In this document: piece after piece, positions 55,919-64,000 of the stretch
Numbering within the stretch: the stretch's first letter is position 1
Layout of the letters: each line of letters starts with the position of its first letter
The notes under the pieces: generated by a model
Databases searched by the model: none
The model's input: only the letters and a program-made list of their open reading frames with translations
What the model was told of the DNA's origin: nothing
Translations under genes and position numbers: made by a program
Origin: CAKZKT01 sp034434235
GTDB taxonomy: Bacteria; Chloroflexota; Anaerolineae; CG2-30-64-16
Direction: 5' to 3'
Length of the DNA: 64,000 nucleotides
Assembly (NCBI GenBank): GCA_034434235.1
Contig: DAOTZV010000088.1
Coordinates: forward strand, 1-64,000

Positions 55919-56899
55919 ATGGCCACGCCTTTGCTTGAGATCCGGAATGCAACCAAGATCTACGGCGGCGGTTTCCTCCAGCGCGGCAACCGCATCGTCG
56001 CCCTGCAAAACTTCTCGATGACGATCCCCGGCCAGCCGGCCGTCATCACGACGGTGGCCGGCGAAAGCGGCAGCGGCAAGACGACCCTGGCGAACGCCAT
56101 CCTGGGCTTCATCTCCCTCACCTCGGGGCAGATCCTCTACAAGGGACAGGACATCTCGACCCTGAAGGGCCGCGATGCCACGATGTATCGTCGCGAGGTC
56201 CAGGCGATCTTCCAGGACCCCTACGAGGTGTACAACCCGTTCTACCGCGTCAAGCACATCTACGACATGGTCATCTCGCACCTGAACCTGGGGTACACGA
56301 AGGAGCAGGCGCGCGAGCTGATCGAGCAGTCGTTGCGGGTGGTGGGCCTGCGCGGGGAAGAGGTGTTGGAGAAGTATCCGCATCAGCTCAGCGGCGGCCA
56401 GCGCCAGCGCGTGATGGTGGCGCGCGCCTACATGATGAACCCGAAGCTGATCGTCGCGGACGAGCCGGTGTCGGCCGTGGACGCGTCGCTGCGCGCCATG
56501 ATCCTCGACGTGATGCTCAAGCTGCGCGATGAGCTGGGGGTGTCGTTCATCTACATCACGCACGACCTGAGCACCGCGTACCAGATCGGCGACAACATCT
56601 TCGTCCTCTACCAGGGCTCGATCGCCGAATGCGGCCGCACGGTGGACGTGATCGAGCGGCCGCATCACCCCTACGTCCAGATGTTGATCGCCTCGGTGCC
56701 CGTGCCCGATCCAAAGGTCAAGTGGGGCACGTTGCTGGAAGGGGTGGCCGACGAGACCATGCGCTATAAGGTCGAGAGCGGCTGCCGCTTCTATCCGCGC
56801 TGTCCTCACCGCATGGATCGCTGCCTGGAGGCCATGCCGCCCCTCTACCCGGTGGGCGATCACGGCCAGCAGGCGGCCTGCTATCTGTTCGAGAAATAG
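55919..56899 (+). CDS. dppF: Peptide ABC transporter ATPase (DppF type)
   Basis: A 326-residue ATPase. Walker A is GESGSGKTT (about 48-56), signature LSGGQRQRVMVARAY, Walker B LIVADEPVSAVD and H-loop ITHDLSTAYQ. The C-terminal extension has CRFYPRCPHRMDRC. Some NBD residues differ from DppD, giving the usual heterodimer. Last gene of the operon; a 17-bp hairpin follows five bases after the stop. Confidence 0.94.
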   Translation: MATPLLEIRNATKIYGGGFLQRGNRIVALQNFSMTIPGQPAVITTVAGESGSGKTTLANAILGFISLTSGQILYKGQDISTLKGRDATMYRREVQAIFQDPYEVYNPFYRVKHIYDMVISHLNLGYTKEQARELIEQSLRVVGLRGEEVLEKYPHQLSGGQRQRVMVARAYMMNPKLIVADEPVSAVDASLRAMILDVMLKLRDELGVSFIYITHDLSTAYQIGDNIFVLYQGSIAECGRTVDVIERPHHPYVQMLIASVPVPDPKVKWGTLLEGVADETMRYKVESGCRFYPRCPHRMDRCLEAMPPLYPVGDHGQQAACYLFEK

Positions 56900-56903
56900 G
56901 CCA

Positions 56904-56939
56904 GTGCTGTAAGGCGAAATTCATTTCGCCTTACAGCAC
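56904..56939. terminator. Bidirectional hairpin of the GCGAAATTCATTTCGC family
   Basis: A perfect 17-bp stem (56904-56920 with 56923-56939, loop TC), containing CTGTAAGGCGAAAT. It fills almost the whole gap between the convergent dppF and DUF624 stops, so it probably ends both transcripts. It is the longest member of the stop-codon repeat family. Confidence 0.8.
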
Positions 56940-56941
56940 GG

Positions 56942-57646
56942 CTATTGCGCGTCCTCCGTCTGGATCCCCGCCAGCTCCACCACCAGCTTCAGCGCGTGCG
57001 CGCCGAGCATGATCACGATGCCCGGCCACGCGATGAGCAGCAGGATCGCCAACACCGCGCTCAAGCCGGTCAACAGGCCGGCGATTACGATGATCAGCGC
57101 GGAGAAGAGCGGATTCGCGAACGCCATCATCGCCGCGATCTTCAGCGCGGGCAAGACGGCCGGCTCCTTCATGCCCACCAGGACCGGAAAGGCGTAGATC
57201 TGCACGGCGAGCCAGTAGGCCAGCAACACCGCGAACGGCAGCGCCAGGATCGCCAGGAGCGGTTCGGGCCGTCTGGCGTAGAAGCGGATGTTGAGGAAGA
57301 AGAGCACGTCGCCGGCGGCCAGCAGCGCGGCAAGCCCCAACGCCTTGCGCCAGTACTCGCGCAGGCCGTCGGTGAAGAAGCTGCGGTCCACGCGCAGGTC
57401 GCGCGCGGCGCGATGCGTCACGTTGGCCAGCGCGGCCGTGGCCGGCCCGGCCGGGATGAGGATCAGCGGCGCCAGCCACCAGGGGCCGAGCTGAAGTATG
57501 GGCCACGCCAGAAACACGGCCGCAAACACGGCCGCGCCGATCAGGAAGCCGCCGGTCAACCACCACAGCAGGTTGACCCCCATCAGCAGGAACATCTCGT
57601 TGTAGAAACTGACCAGGCTTCGCCAGGCCACCAGAAAAGCGCGCAT
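56942..57646 (-). CDS. DUF624 family membrane protein
   Basis: A 234-residue protein with about five TM helices. It has the DUF624 start AFLVAWRSLVSFYNEMFLLMGVNLLWW, then GPATAALANVTHRAARD and the FFTDGLREYWRKAL block. DUF624 proteins often accompany sugar ABC transporters, but the role is unknown. The start at 57646 has GAGG seven bases upstream; an in-frame upstream extension has no ribosome site. Confidence 0.8.
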   Translation of the reverse strand: MRAFLVAWRSLVSFYNEMFLLMGVNLLWWLTGGFLIGAAVFAAVFLAWPILQLGPWWLAPLILIPAGPATAALANVTHRAARDLRVDRSFFTDGLREYWRKALGLAALLAAGDVLFFLNIRFYARRPEPLLAILALPFAVLLAYWLAVQIYAFPVLVGMKEPAVLPALKIAAMMAFANPLFSALIIVIAGLLTGLSAVLAILLLIAWPGIVIMLGAHALKLVVELAGIQTEDAQ

Positions 57647-57728
57647 GCGATACCTCGACAACGGATGGGAACGGATCCACGGATGGCGGCGGGCCGAATT
57701 CCCCGGCACCGCCGCCGACAAAGTGCGG

Positions 57729-58817
57729 CTATCCTTCTGTGATGATGCTCTGCAAGAGCCGGGCGCACGCGACCATGTCGGCGATCGCGATGTGCTCGTT
57801 GTTCGTGTGCACCTCTTCCATGCCGGTGCTGAGCACCGCGCATAGCGTGCCGTGTTCGGCGTAGATGTTGCCGTCGGTGCCGCCGCCGCTGGCGCGCAGC
57901 ACGGGCGTCAGGCCGATCCGCTCCATGGCCGCCATCGCCTTCGCCACGACGGGCGTCTCGGCGGTGAGGGCATAGCTGTTGTACGAGCGTTCGATCTTGA
58001 CCTGCACCTGGGCAGAGTGGCGGGCCGCGGCCTCGTCGAACGCGGCCACCATCGCGGCGGTCTGGCGGGCCAGCTTCTCATCGTTGCGACTGCGCGCCTC
58101 GCCGCGCACCTCCACCTCGTCGGGCACGATGTTGGTGGCCACGCCGCCGTGGATGACGCCGATGTTGGCGGTCGTCTCTTCGTCAATGCGGCCCAGGGGC
58201 ATGGCCGCAATCGCTTCGCTGGCCACGCGGATCGCGTTGATCCCCTTCTCGGGCTCGGCGCCGGCGTGCGCCTTGCGGCCGCGCACGACGAAGGTGAGGC
58301 GATCCTGGCTCGGCGCGCTGACGACGATGTGGTTGAGCGGCCCGCCCGAATCCAGGATGTAGCCCTGGCGGGCGCGCAGCCGGCGCTTGTCGAGCAGCTT
58401 CGCGCCGACCAGCCCCAGCTCTTCGCTGACGGTGATGACCACCTCCAGCGGCGGATGCGCCGCGCCGTCTTCGGCCAGCGACCGGATGATCTCCAGGATG
58501 ATGGCGACGCCCGATTTGTCGTCGCTGCCCAGGATCGTCGTGCCGTCGGAGTAGATGACGCCGTCCCGGATCTGCGGCTTGATGCCGGTATCCTTGCCGG
58601 CGGTGTCCATGTGCGCGCTGAGCATCAGCCAATCCCCCTGGCGGCCGACGGCCGGCCAGCGGCCGATCAGGTTGTGGTATTCGTCGCGCTCTACTTCGCC
58701 GCCCAGCGCGGCGAAGCGCCGGGCCAGCTCATCGGCGATGGCGCGCTCCTGCCCCGACGGGCTATCTATGGCGACCAGGTCGAGAAACGTGCGGACAAGG
58801 CGAGATTCGTTGATCAA
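57729..58817 (-). CDS. PepT-like M20 family metallopeptidase
   Basis: A 362-residue dizinc aminopeptidase. Metal and catalytic residues lie in LSAHMDTA (His, Asp), GSDDKSG (bridging Asp), SEELGLVGA (Glu-Glu), and the final His in HTNNEHIAIADM. The lid domain spans about 180-290 (GRKAHAGAEPEKGINAI). It resembles the peptidase-T-like group that trims tripeptides. No ATG lies near the homology start; a TTG at 58817 with GAGGTG upstream is the best start. It may process peptides brought in by the nearby transporter. Confidence 0.87.
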   Translation of the reverse strand: MINESRLVRTFLDLVAIDSPSGQERAIADELARRFAALGGEVERDEYHNLIGRWPAVGRQGDWLMLSAHMDTAGKDTGIKPQIRDGVIYSDGTTILGSDDKSGVAIILEIIRSLAEDGAAHPPLEVVITVSEELGLVGAKLLDKRRLRARQGYILDSGGPLNHIVVSAPSQDRLTFVVRGRKAHAGAEPEKGINAIRVASEAIAAMPLGRIDEETTANIGVIHGGVATNIVPDEVEVRGEARSRNDEKLARQTAAMVAAFDEAAARHSAQVQVKIERSYNSYALTAETPVVAKAMAAMERIGLTPVLRASGGGTDGNIYAEHGTLCAVLSTGMEEVHTNNEHIAIADMVACARLLQSIITEG

Positions 58818-58875
58818 AGGGCACCTCGGTTCGGTTTGGTGTGATGGGGAAAGACCCCGGCGCAATCGAGTGCAT

Positions 58876-58881
58876 ATTATA
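58876..58881 (-). promoter_or_regulatory. -10 box for the PepT-like gene
   Basis: TATAAT on the minus strand (58876-58881), about 60 bases before the TTG start. The -35 region is poor. Confidence 0.45.
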
Positions 58882-58950
58882 CCATGCGGCCCAAAGCGAG
58901 AAATCGCGAATGCGCGCCGAACGAATTTCGAGAAGCGCAATCTCTCATGC

Positions 58951-58956
58951 TATAAT
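58951..58956 (+). promoter_or_regulatory. -10 box for the URO-D-like gene
   Basis: TATAAT at 58951-58956, about 25 bases before the ATG at 58982. A weak -35-like TTCGAG lies 18 bases upstream. It is divergent from the PepT-like promoter. Confidence 0.5.
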
Positions 58957-58981
58957 CCGCCCCAACGGAGGACGGCACGAT

Positions 58982-60220
58982 ATGAACGATACGATCTCGC
59001 CCCGCGATCGGGCCGTGTTGCGTCAACTGGCCGGCCAGGTGGCCGAGCTGGCCGCGCGGCCGGTGGAACAGGAAAAGCGCGATCTGTGGTACCGCCACAA
59101 TGCCTTGCAACCGACGCGGCCCCTCGTCTTCTGCGACCCGGAACACGGCTGGCACGAGATCATCACGCCGGACGACCTGGCGTGCGAAGGGGAGCTGGCA
59201 CGCGGCTGGGAGTTCCGCCTGCGCCAGGAGATCTTCTGGGGCGCGCAGATGCGCGACGATCGCGTCATCGAGCCGTTCTTCGACGTGCCCCATGTGCACA
59301 CGAACAGCGGCTGGGGCGTGCACGGCGAGAAGGTCGGCGGCCAGGACGGCGGCGCGTTCCACTGGATCTCGCCGATCCGGGACGAGGCCGACCTGGCGCG
59401 GCTGCGCTTTCCGCAGATCACGGTGGACTACGCGGAGACGGCCCGGCGCCGCGAGCTGGCCGAGGAGATCTTCGGCGACCTGCTGACGGTGCGCGTCAAG
59501 ACGAGCTGGTTCTGGTCGCTGGGCCTGACGGCCACGCTGATGGAGCTGCGCGGGCTGGATCGCTTTATGCTCGACATGGTGGAGAACCCCGGCATCATCC
59601 ACCGCCTGATGGCGCACCTGCGCGATGGCACCCTCGCCATGCTGGACTACCTGGAGGCCAACGACCTCCTTTCGCTGAACAACGACGGCACGTATGTCGG
59701 TTCGGGCGGCTTCGGCTGGACGCACGAGCTGCCGCAACCCGATTTCGCCGGCCACGTGCGCACGCGCGATCTGTGGGCGCTGGGCGAAAGCCAGGAGACG
59801 GTGGGCATCTCCCCGCGCATGTTCGAGGAATTCGTCCTGGCCTATCAGTTGCCGCTCCTGGAGCGCTTCGGGCTGATCTGCTACGGCTGCTGCGAGCCGT
59901 TGGACAAGCGTTGGCCCTACGTGCAACGCATCCCCCGATTGCGCCGGGTGTCGGTCTCGCCCTGGTCCGACCGGGCGCGCATGGCCGAATTGCTGGCCGA
60001 TCGCTACATCTACTCGCTCAAGCCCACGCCGGTAGACCTGGCGTTGCCCGTCTTCGACGAAGAGCGCATCCGGGCCGACCTGCGCCAGACGCTGCGCATC
60101 ACGCGCGGCTGTCGCGTGGAGATCATCATGAAGGACAATCACACCATCGGCCGCGACCCGCGGCGGGTGATCCGTTGGGTGCAGATCGCGCGCGAGGAGG
60201 CCGAGGACGCGCCGGCCTGA
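58982..60220 (+). CDS. Uroporphyrinogen decarboxylase-like protein (corrinoid methyltransferase type)
   Basis: A 412-residue TIM-barrel protein related to URO-D/MtaA. It has WYRHNALQPTRPLVFCDPE, VHTNSGWGVHGEKVGG, a VKTSWFWSLGLTATLMELRG segment and the CYGCCEPLDKR motif near 302-312, where zinc-dependent methyltransferase relatives have a Cys-containing metal site. It lacks the haem-pathway N-terminus. Proteins of this type often act on sugars or methylated substrates; the role here is unknown. The ATG at 58982 has CGGAGGA upstream. Confidence 0.8.
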   Translation: MNDTISPRDRAVLRQLAGQVAELAARPVEQEKRDLWYRHNALQPTRPLVFCDPEHGWHEIITPDDLACEGELARGWEFRLRQEIFWGAQMRDDRVIEPFFDVPHVHTNSGWGVHGEKVGGQDGGAFHWISPIRDEADLARLRFPQITVDYAETARRRELAEEIFGDLLTVRVKTSWFWSLGLTATLMELRGLDRFMLDMVENPGIIHRLMAHLRDGTLAMLDYLEANDLLSLNNDGTYVGSGGFGWTHELPQPDFAGHVRTRDLWALGESQETVGISPRMFEEFVLAYQLPLLERFGLICYGCCEPLDKRWPYVQRIPRLRRVSVSPWSDRARMAELLADRYIYSLKPTPVDLALPVFDEERIRADLRQTLRITRGCRVEIIMKDNHTIGRDPRRVIRWVQIAREEAEDAPA

Positions 60221-60248
60221 GGGCCGGCGCGCGGCGGAAGGACGGAGC

Positions 60249-60749
60249 ATGATTTCGGATTCGCCTTACGACAGCGCGGAGCTGGTGTTGGCGCCCTGGC
60301 AGGGCATGGCGGCGGCCGCGGCCGGCGGATGGCTGATGTTGGCCCTGCTCCAGCTCGTGGGTCCCGCGGCGCCGCTTTCGCCGGCCGACCTGTTGAGACA
60401 GATCGGCGCGCTGGTGACGCCGGCCGGGGCCGCGGCCGACGTGCGGCTGGCGGCGGGCCTGGCGCTTCACCTGGCGGTCGCCGTGGCGTTGGGGCTGTTG
60501 TATGCCCTCAGCCAGCGGCTGATCCCCGACCGGGGGCTGATCGGAGTGGGCCTGCTCTTCGGGTTCGTCGTCTGGGTCGTCGGCAGCGTGATCCTGGGCC
60601 GGCTTTGGCCGGAGCCGCTGGGGGCCGCGCTGCGCTCCTGGCCGTGGCTGGCGGCGCATCTGGCGTTCGGCCTGACGCTGGCGGCCGTTGCCGTGGCGCA
60701 GGCGGGCCGACGCCGGGCGCAGAAGCGGCCGGCGGTCGTGCGCGATTGA
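60249..60749 (+). CDS. Small integral membrane protein, unknown
   Basis: A 166-residue protein with four TM segments near 17-38, 64-88, 95-118 and 128-150. A GGACGGAGC ribosome site precedes the ATG. No family is recognised. It lies 28 bases after the URO-D-like gene and 36 before a DUF5989-like gene, so it may be in the same operon. Confidence 0.65.
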   Translation: MISDSPYDSAELVLAPWQGMAAAAAGGWLMLALLQLVGPAAPLSPADLLRQIGALVTPAGAAADVRLAAGLALHLAVAVALGLLYALSQRLIPDRGLIGVGLLFGFVVWVVGSVILGRLWPEPLGAALRSWPWLAAHLAFGLTLAAVAVAQAGRRRAQKRPAVVRD

Positions 60750-60785
60750 TCGGCAGGCGGCCCATCGAATAAGGAGACGAATGAA

Positions 60786-60956
60786 ATGATCGCATTGCGC
60801 GGCATCGTGACGACGTTAGGGGAGCTGTTCCGGTTCCTGTGGAGCCGCCGGCTCTGGTGGCTGGCGCCGATGATCGTGGCCCTCCTGGTGTTCGCGGCGC
60901 TGATCGTGTTGGGCAGCGCGGCCGGCGTGGGGCCCTTCATCTACACGCTGTTTTGA
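60786..60956 (+). CDS. DUF5989-like small membrane protein
   Basis: A 56-residue protein with an amphipathic start (LGELFRFLWSRRLWWLAPM), one TM helix (residues 25-45) and a C-terminal GPFIYTLF. These features match the small DUF5989 family that is commonly encoded next to carbamoyltransferases. The ATG at 60786 follows GGAG by about 10 bases; the ATG five bases earlier gives only two codons. Function unknown. Confidence 0.75.
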   Translation: MIALRGIVTTLGELFRFLWSRRLWWLAPMIVALLVFAALIVLGSAAGVGPFIYTLF

Positions 60957-60966
60957 GGAGGCCACG

Positions 60967-61203
60967 GTGAAGCCATTTGTCGGCCGGCTGTGGCGCGGCT
61001 GGACGGAGATCGCAGGCTATTTCGGCGACTTCCAGGCGCGGCTGCTGTTGACCCTCTTCTACTTCACGGTCCTGGTGCCGTTCGCCCTCATCACGCGCCG
61101 GCTGGTAGACCCCTTGCGCCTGCGCCGGCCGCCGGCCGGCTCCAACTGGATCGCGCGTCCCCAGCACGACGCCGACCTGCGGGCAAGCCAGCAGCAGTTC
61201 TGA
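60967..61203 (+). CDS. Small membrane protein of the carbamoyltransferase cluster
   Basis: A 78-residue protein starting with GTG (60967, GAGGAGG upstream), with one TM helix near 26-45 (LLLTLFYFTVLVPFALI) and a basic tail. It sits 10 bases after the DUF5989-like gene and 21 before the carbamoyltransferase gene, a close spacing that suggests the three products act together. No known family is recognised. Confidence 0.75.
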   Translation: MKPFVGRLWRGWTEIAGYFGDFQARLLLTLFYFTVLVPFALITRRLVDPLRLRRPPAGSNWIARPQHDADLRASQQQF

Positions 61204-61224
61204 AGACCGAAACGAGAACGCCTC

Positions 61225-63006
61225 ATGTACATCCTCGGCATCTCTGCCCTGTACCATGATTCGGCCGCCGCGCTGCTCGCCGATGGCGAGCTGATCGCGG
61301 CCGCGCAAGAGGAACGGTTCAGCCGCATCAAGTTCGACCACCGCTTCCCGACCCAAGCCATCAACTATTGCCTGCGCCAGGCGGGGATCACGGTTCACGA
61401 CCTGGACTACGTCGTCTTCTACGAAAAGCCGTTGCCCAAGTTCGAGCGCATCCTGCTCTCGCACCTGGACACGTTTCCCCGCTCGTGGCAGGTATTCCGC
61501 GAGGCGATGATCGCCTGGCTCGGCGAGAAGCTCTGGATGCGCTCGCTGATGCAGAGCAAGCTGCCGGTGCCGGCCGGCCGCATCCTCTTCGTGGAGCACC
61601 ATCTGGCGCACGCGGCGAGCGCCATGTACTGCGCGCCCTTCGCCGAGGCGGCCGTGTTGACGATTGACGGCGTGGGCGAATGGACGACCGGCACGCTCGG
61701 CTCGGCCACGGCCCAATGGAACGGCGTCGGCCCGGCCAACCGCATCCACCTGACCCACGAGACGCGCTTCCCGCACTCGCTGGGCCTGCTCTACTCCGCT
61801 TTCACCGCCTGGTTGGGCTTCAAGGTCAACAGCGGCGAGTACAAGGTGATGGGCATGGCCCCTTACGGCCAACCCAGATACATGGACAGGCTGGAAAAGA
61901 TCGTCAAGGTCTACGACGACGGCAGCTTGTGGCTGAACATGGATTACTTCAGCTACCATTACTCGCTCGACCAGACCTACAACCGGCGCTTCGTGGAGTT
62001 GTTCGGGCCGCCCCGCCAGCCCGAGGCGCCCTTCTTCACCCGCACCACCGGCGATGACATTCGCGGCCGCGAGCGCCAGGCGGATGAAAACCAGTATTAT
62101 GCGGATGTGGCGGCCAGCGTCCAGCGCCTCACCGAGGAGATCATGTTGAAGATGGCGCGCGCCGCGCACCGCCAGAGCGGCATGAAAAACCTGGTGATGG
62201 CCGGCGGCGTGGCACTCAACAGCGTGGCCAACGGCCGCATCATGCGCGAGTCGCCGTTCGAGCAGGTGTACATCCAGCCCAATGCCGGGGATGCGGGCGG
62301 CGCGCTGGGCGCGGCGCTCTACGTGTGGCATGTGCTGTTGGGCAAGCCGCGGCGATTCGTGATGGAACACGCCTATTACGGCGCGGCGTACTCGGATGCC
62401 GAGATCGAGCAGGCCCTCCGGGGTCGCGGGTTGAAGTTCGAGCCGGTGGCCGACGAGGGCGCGTTGGCCGATCGCATGGTGGACGCGCTGTTGCGGGGCA
62501 AGGTGATCGGCCTGTTCCAGGGCCGGTTCGAGTGGGGGCCGCGCGCGCTGGGCAACCGCTCGATCCTGGCCGACCCGCGGCGGCCCGAGATGAAAGACAT
62601 CGTCAACAGCAAGATCAAGTTCCGCGAGCTGTTTCGGCCCTTCGCGCCCGTGGTCACCGAAGAAGATGCTCCGCGCTACTTCGATCTCCAGAAGGCCGAG
62701 GGGCAATATCCGCAGCGCTTCATGCTGATGGTCTCGCCGGTGCACCAGGACCGGGGCGCGGAGATCCCGGCCGTGAACCACATGGGCACCGGCCGGCTGC
62801 AGACCATCCGCCGCGCGTGGAACCCGCTCTACTACGAGACCGTGCGTCGCTTCGGCCAGGCGACGGGCGTGCCCGTGCTGCTCAACACCAGCTTCAACCT
62901 GCGCGCCGAGCCGATCGTGACAACCCCCGAGAACGCGCTGCACACGTTCTTCAGCAGCGATCTCGACATGTTGGTGCTCAACCGCTACGTCGTGACCAAA
63001 GGGTAA
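61225..63006 (+). CDS. Carbamoyltransferase (NodU/CmcH/TobZ family)
   Basis: A 593-residue enzyme. The N-terminal Kae1-like domain makes carbamoyl-AMP: ISALYHDSAAALL at the start, metal-binding EHHLAHAASA (H125/H126, H129) and TIDGVGEW. The C-terminal YrdC-like transferase domain has GRFEWGPRALGNRSIL, ELFRPFAPVV and LLNTSFNLRAEPIV. It transfers carbamoyl to a hydroxyl on a sugar or secondary metabolite. Co-located small membrane proteins suggest membrane-linked glycan modification. The sequence after the stop is a repeat element. Confidence 0.93.
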   Translation: MYILGISALYHDSAAALLADGELIAAAQEERFSRIKFDHRFPTQAINYCLRQAGITVHDLDYVVFYEKPLPKFERILLSHLDTFPRSWQVFREAMIAWLGEKLWMRSLMQSKLPVPAGRILFVEHHLAHAASAMYCAPFAEAAVLTIDGVGEWTTGTLGSATAQWNGVGPANRIHLTHETRFPHSLGLLYSAFTAWLGFKVNSGEYKVMGMAPYGQPRYMDRLEKIVKVYDDGSLWLNMDYFSYHYSLDQTYNRRFVELFGPPRQPEAPFFTRTTGDDIRGRERQADENQYYADVAASVQRLTEEIMLKMARAAHRQSGMKNLVMAGGVALNSVANGRIMRESPFEQVYIQPNAGDAGGALGAALYVWHVLLGKPRRFVMEHAYYGAAYSDAEIEQALRGRGLKFEPVADEGALADRMVDALLRGKVIGLFQGRFEWGPRALGNRSILADPRRPEMKDIVNSKIKFRELFRPFAPVVTEEDAPRYFDLQKAEGQYPQRFMLMVSPVHQDRGAEIPAVNHMGTGRLQTIRRAWNPLYYETVRRFGQATGVPVLLNTSFNLRAEPIVTTPENALHTFFSSDLDMLVLNRYVVTKG

Positions 63007-63060
63007 GGGCGGACGGCGTCCGCCCATCCCCTGCGGCGCACGCCGCGCCGGGGCACGCGC

Positions 63061-63330
63061 CCCATAGGCATCAAGCTAAGCTTTGGAACTGCTTCCAGCC
63101 GGTCTGTGACCGGCGTCGTCGGCTTGCACATGTCGTCTCAGGCGGCCAGACGGGGGTCACAGACTATAGGCATCAAGCTAAGCTTTGAAACAGCTTCCAG
63201 CCGGTCTGCGACCGGCGTCGTCGGCCTGCACATGTCGTCGCAGGCGGCCAGACGGGGGTCGCAGACCCCCTGCGAGCGAGAGAAAACATGGCGTAAAACG
63301 CCATCTTCCTGTTAGCTTGATGCTTATGGG
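63061..63330. repeat. GGTC-TGC-GACC element in two tandem copies
   Basis: A ~102-base unit repeats at 63063-63164 and 63165-63270, each with GCTTCCAGCCGGTCTG and GCGGCCAGACGGGGGTC. A tail at 63271-63328 is the inverted match of 50418-50480. With 50342-50610 it forms a pair of inverted ~190-bp repeats 12 kb apart. The stretch between the carbamoyltransferase and SGNH genes (63007-63347) holds nothing else. Confidence 0.8.
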
Positions 63331-63347
63331 CACGCGCCCGGGCGCCC

Positions 63348-64000
63348 CTACGGATTGGGGGCCAGGAGGCCGCTTGCGCGCAGGAAAGCGGCCGTGGCCT
63401 CGGCCGCCAGCCGTTCGCCGGCCGGCGTCCAATGGCCGTCCACCCGCAGGTGGAGCGGTTGGCTCGATGTGGCCGCGGCCTGCCGGAAGATCGGCAACAG
63501 ATCGAGGAACGCCGCGCCGGCCTGCTCGGCGATCCGGCCGGCCGCGCGGTTGGGCTGTTCGAGATCCCATTGTTCCCGCTGCATGGCCGCATAGCGGCGC
63601 ACGATCCGCTCCCAGCGTTCCGCGTACACCTGCTCGGGCGCGGGCACGGCGACGACGGCCAACCGGCCGTCCTGGCCGGCGACCTCTCGCGCGAGCGCCT
63701 TGACCAGGTCGCCGGCCAGGGCCATCGCGTCGAGCCATTCCCCGGTCGGCGGCCGGCGATATACGCCGTAGGCCACCGGCACGTAATCGGGCCCCATGGC
63801 CGCGGTGGCCGCAGCGTTCGGCGCGTCCATCAGCCCCCAGCCGGCCAGCTTCAACGCCAGGCCGGGCGCGGCCTCGTCCAACACAGGGCCGACGAAGCGG
63901 TAGAACGCCGAATGGCGGCTCAACCAGGCCCGCGCACCGGCCAGCGCATCCCGCCAGGACGCATGGCCGGCCCCCTCTGCAGCGCGGCCCCCGTCCGCTG
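63348..64000 (-). CDS. SGNH-hydrolase-like protein, 5' end outside window
   Basis: A partial gene: 216 C-terminal codons are visible and the frame stays open to the window edge. The catalytic C-terminal block LRVDGHWTPAGERLAAEATAAFL holds the Asp-x-His pair of SGNH/GDSL esterases. Upstream are VVAVPAPEQVYAERWE and AFLDLLPIFRQAA. The fold is similar to AlgX/AlgJ or DHHW-type O-acetyl enzymes of envelope polysaccharides. The N-terminal catalytic serine lies beyond the window. It is convergent with the carbamoyltransferase gene; a shared role in glycan decoration is inference. Confidence 0.75.
   Translation of the reverse strand, partial: ADGGRAAEGAGHASWRDALAGARAWLSRHSAFYRFVGPVLDEAAPGLALKLAGWGLMDAPNAAATAAMGPDYVPVAYGVYRRPPTGEWLDAMALAGDLVKALAREVAGQDGRLAVVAVPAPEQVYAERWERIVRRYAAMQREQWDLEQPNRAAGRIAEQAGAAFLDLLPIFRQAAATSSQPLHLRVDGHWTPAGERLAAEATAAFLRASGLLAPNP

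Overview
The window is GC-rich bacterial DNA, most likely from a chromosome of Chloroflexota (Anaerolineae/Caldilineae-like). This is inference. It rests on lipoproteins with Pro-Thr-Lys-Ala-Pro-Glu linkers, a tandem PhnE permease with an extra N-terminal membrane module, a long class A penicillin-binding protein, canonical TTGACA/TATAAT promoters and many dispersed extragenic palindromes. There are no rRNA or tRNA genes and no CRISPR array that I can see.

Layout. 1-11909 (minus strand): one run of ten genes encoding NuoE- and NuoF-like diaphorase subunits, two receivers, two Cache-type sensor kinases, a receiver-kinase fused in frame to the beta subunit of a group 3b [NiFe] hydrogenase, and the gamma, small and large hydrogenase subunits. 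12198-15881 (minus): a LytR-CpsA-Psr protein and a PP2C-like membrane protein with a propeller domain. 16072-22102 (plus): NurA nuclease, a HAS-barrel protein, an M32 carboxypeptidase, a UbiD decarboxylase and a UbiA prenyltransferase. 22205-24551: a decayed strip with a uracil-DNA-glycosylase-like remnant, a higBA toxin-antitoxin pair, a remnant behind an intact promoter, and an AAA/DUF4143 ATPase. 24610-27255 (minus): FAD oxidoreductase, HAD phosphatase, SnoaL-like protein, lytic transglycosylase. 27412-34124 (plus): Rrf2 regulator, cytochrome bd oxidase (cydAB) and a single-chain CydD-CydC exporter. 34097-37101 (minus): ThiS/MoaD-like protein, tungsten aldehyde oxidoreductase, DUF1349 protein. 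37381-56899 (plus): PBP1A, SurE, branched-chain aminotransferase, PH/DUF1648 protein, GT2, a PhnD-PhnC-PhnE transporter, a membrane glycosyltransferase-like protein and a five-gene peptide ABC transporter. 56942-64000: DUF624 protein, PepT-like peptidase, URO-D-like protein, a carbamoyltransferase cluster with three small membrane proteins, and a truncated SGNH hydrolase.

The physiology suggested is a versatile redox metabolism: H2/NAD(P)H interconversion, aldehyde oxidation, and O2 reduction by a high-affinity bd oxidase under a probable Fe-S regulator, with peptide and phosphonate-type uptake.

The most unusual features are (1) the hydrogenase operon saturated with kinases and receivers but without a DNA-binding output, including a kinase-HydB open frame with an internal Shine-Dalgarno sequence; (2) a CydDC fusion whose linker is encoded by GC-rich hairpin repeats; and (3) several families of palindromic repeats that sit exactly on stop codons or between operon genes, one flanked by a perfect 29-bp duplication.
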